Origin: Amycolatopsis alba DSM 44262
GTDB lineage: Bacteria; Actinomycetota; Actinomycetes; Mycobacteriales; Pseudonocardiaceae
NCBI RefSeq assembly: GCF_000384215.1
Contig: NZ_KB913032.1
Coordinates: forward strand, 2,621,665 to 2,685,664
DNA length: 64,000 bases
Reading direction: 5' to 3'
In this document: one piece after another, positions 62,800-64,000 of the stretch
How the letters are laid out: the number at the start of each line of letters is the position of its first letter
Numbering within the stretch: position 1 is the first letter of the stretch
The notes under the pieces: model-generated
Told to the model about the DNA's origin: nothing
Databases searched by the model: none
The model's input: only the letters and a program-made list of their open reading frames with translations
Made by a program: the position numbers and the translations under genes

Positions 62800-64000
62800 G
62801 TGGCACACCACGAATTCGAACCCCGGTTGGCGATCCCCGGACGCGGAGCCGTGGCACTGCCCGAACTCGCCGGAACGCTCAGCGTCCGCGACCGTGACCT
62901 CGCGGACGCTGAGCGGGACTTCGGCGGTCACGTCCACCGCCGTCCGCTCGCCGTCGCCTTCCCCGCCACCGCTGTCGACGTGGCGACACTCGTCCGGTTC
63001 GGCCGGAAGAACGGAATCCCCGTCGTGGCGCGCGGGGCCGGGCATTCGGTCGACGGGCAGGCACTGGTCGACGCCGGGATCGTCGTCGACATGTCGTCAC
63101 TCGGCGGGGTCCGCCCGTTCGGCCCGGACCGGATCAGCGTGGACGCGGGCGCACGCTGGCGCGCGGTCGTCGACGCGTCGCTGCGCACCGGCACCGTCCC
63201 GCCCGTGCTCCCCGACTACCTGGATCTCTCCGTCGGCGGATTGCTGTCCACCGGCGGTTTCGGCGGCGCGAGCCACCGGTACGGCTCGCAGGCGGACAAC
63301 GTCCACGATCTCGACGTCGTCACCCCCGACGGGGAACTGGTGACCTGCTCGCCCACCGGCAACGCGGCGCTCTTCGACGCCGTGCGCGGGACGCAGGGGC
63401 GGCACGGGATCATCACGCGGGCCACCGTCGCGCTGACCCGCGCGCCTTCGAAGGTCCGGCGGCATCGCTTGACGTATCACGATCTCGGCGCGTATCTCGG
63501 CGATCAGCGGCGGCTGGTGGACGAGCTCCGGTTCGATCACGTCGACGGCCAGGCGCGGTATGTCGACGGACGCTGGCGATTCGTGCTGGAGGCCGTTTCC
63601 GCGCAGTCGCCGCCGATCGACGACCTCCGGCACGATTCCGCCGAGATCACCGAGGCGACGTACCGGGAGTTCGTCGACCGGATCCTGCCGATCGAAGCGC
63701 ATCTGCGGTCGACGGGTTCGTGGTATCACCCGCATCCCCGTGCGAACGTCCTGCTTCCCGGCGCTCAGGCCGAAAAAGTGCTCGGTGACGCCTTGGACGG
63801 CTTGACGCCCGAGCTTCTCGGCGACGGCGGCAGCGTGCTCCTCTATCTTTTCCCGACCGCGCGAGTGTCCGCTCCCCGCGTCCCGACCGCGCGGGACCCG
63901 TACACCGTGCTCTTCGGCGTCCAGCGGACCGCGCCGCCCGGAGACCTCACGACGCTGCGGCGGATGCGCGAGGCCAACGCCGCCCTGCACGCGACAGCGC
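62800..64000 (+). CDS. Covalent-flavin-type FAD oxidoreductase (partial, runs off the right edge)
   Basis: The open frame from GTG 62800 runs 400 codons to the window end without a stop. It is a PCMH/VAO-type FAD oxidase: VVARGAGHSVDGQALVDAGI contains the RGxGHS motif in which the His usually binds FAD covalently; GGLLSTGGFGGASHRYGS and DNVHDLDVVTPDGE follow. It resembles cytokinin dehydrogenase and berberine-bridge-like oxidases. It would oxidise a pathway intermediate. The C-terminal substrate domain continues beyond the window. Confidence 0.83.
   Translation, partial: MAHHEFEPRLAIPGRGAVALPELAGTLSVRDRDLADAERDFGGHVHRRPLAVAFPATAVDVATLVRFGRKNGIPVVARGAGHSVDGQALVDAGIVVDMSSLGGVRPFGPDRISVDAGARWRAVVDASLRTGTVPPVLPDYLDLSVGGLLSTGGFGGASHRYGSQADNVHDLDVVTPDGELVTCSPTGNAALFDAVRGTQGRHGIITRATVALTRAPSKVRRHRLTYHDLGAYLGDQRRLVDELRFDHVDGQARYVDGRWRFVLEAVSAQSPPIDDLRHDSAEITEATYREFVDRILPIEAHLRSTGSWYHPHPRANVLLPGAQAEKVLGDALDGLTPELLGDGGSVLLYLFPTARVSAPRVPTARDPYTVLFGVQRTAPPGDLTTLRRMREANAALHATA

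Noticed and set aside
1..64000. CRISPR arrays, tRNA or rRNA genes, prophage or integrase genes.
   Set aside because: No regular spaced repeats, cloverleaf-like sequences, rRNA signatures or integrase/transposase frames were recognised. A tRNA scan would be needed to exclude them fully.

Overview
The window is high-GC actinobacterial DNA with strong third-position G/C bias, frequent GTG/TTG starts and tightly coupled genes (4-nt ATGA/GTGA overlaps). Gene content and the intergenic GTGAAGGCCTCCTTCCCTAC palindromes suggest a Pseudonocardiaceae member, most likely Amycolatopsis; the genus is an inference. No tRNA, rRNA, CRISPR array or insertion-sequence transposase was seen.

Region 1 (1-16.1 kb) is a four-gene defence-type operon: an SNF2-like helicase, a PglX/Eco57I-type adenine methyltransferase, a 2,082-residue DEAD-helicase/DUF1998 protein with nuclease-like C-terminal segments, and a UvrD-like helicase. 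It resembles a cross between class 1 DISARM (helicase plus methylase) and Druantia (giant DruE-type helicase).

Region 2 (16.2-20.2 kb) has two MFS exporters, a 52-residue ribbon-helix-helix protein and a VOC protein in one minus-strand operon, facing a divergent XRE-cupin regulator, followed by another VOC protein.

Region 3 (20.2-25.0 kb) is a compact minus-strand operon: a glycosyltransferase/epimerase-like fusion, a GT4 glycosyltransferase, YcaO, TfuA and a previously unlisted 48-residue peptide coupled to TfuA by a GTGA overlap. TfuA-YcaO pairs install backbone thioamides, so this looks like a ribosomal peptide (RiPP) locus.

Region 4 (about 25.7-64 kb, running off the right edge) is a large natural-product cluster of the chromoprotein enediyne type. 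The key gene encodes a secreted apoprotein (40296-40724) that aligns without gaps over all 113 mature residues to neocarzinostatin, with both disulfides conserved. Around it are an enediyne-type epoxide hydrolase, an SgcJ-like protein, a tryptophan-halogenase-family enzyme, two P450s with a ferredoxin-type reductase, flavin oxidases, two class III aminotransferases, exporters, and an aromatic-acid cassette (6-MSAS-type iterative PKS, aryl-AMP/CoA ligase, O-methyltransferase). The enediyne core PKS is not in the window; if the cluster is an enediyne cluster it should lie beyond 64 kb.

Reading the intergenic regions by eye revealed a repeated promoter architecture: a GCAAYCNNGGAGAAG-like box, a 20-21 nt spacer, then TAGCGT or a variant. 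It precedes genes from about 26.4 to 62.8 kb and apparently not the RiPP or defence operons. It predicts one cluster regulon; no pathway activator gene is visible, so the regulator is probably outside the window.
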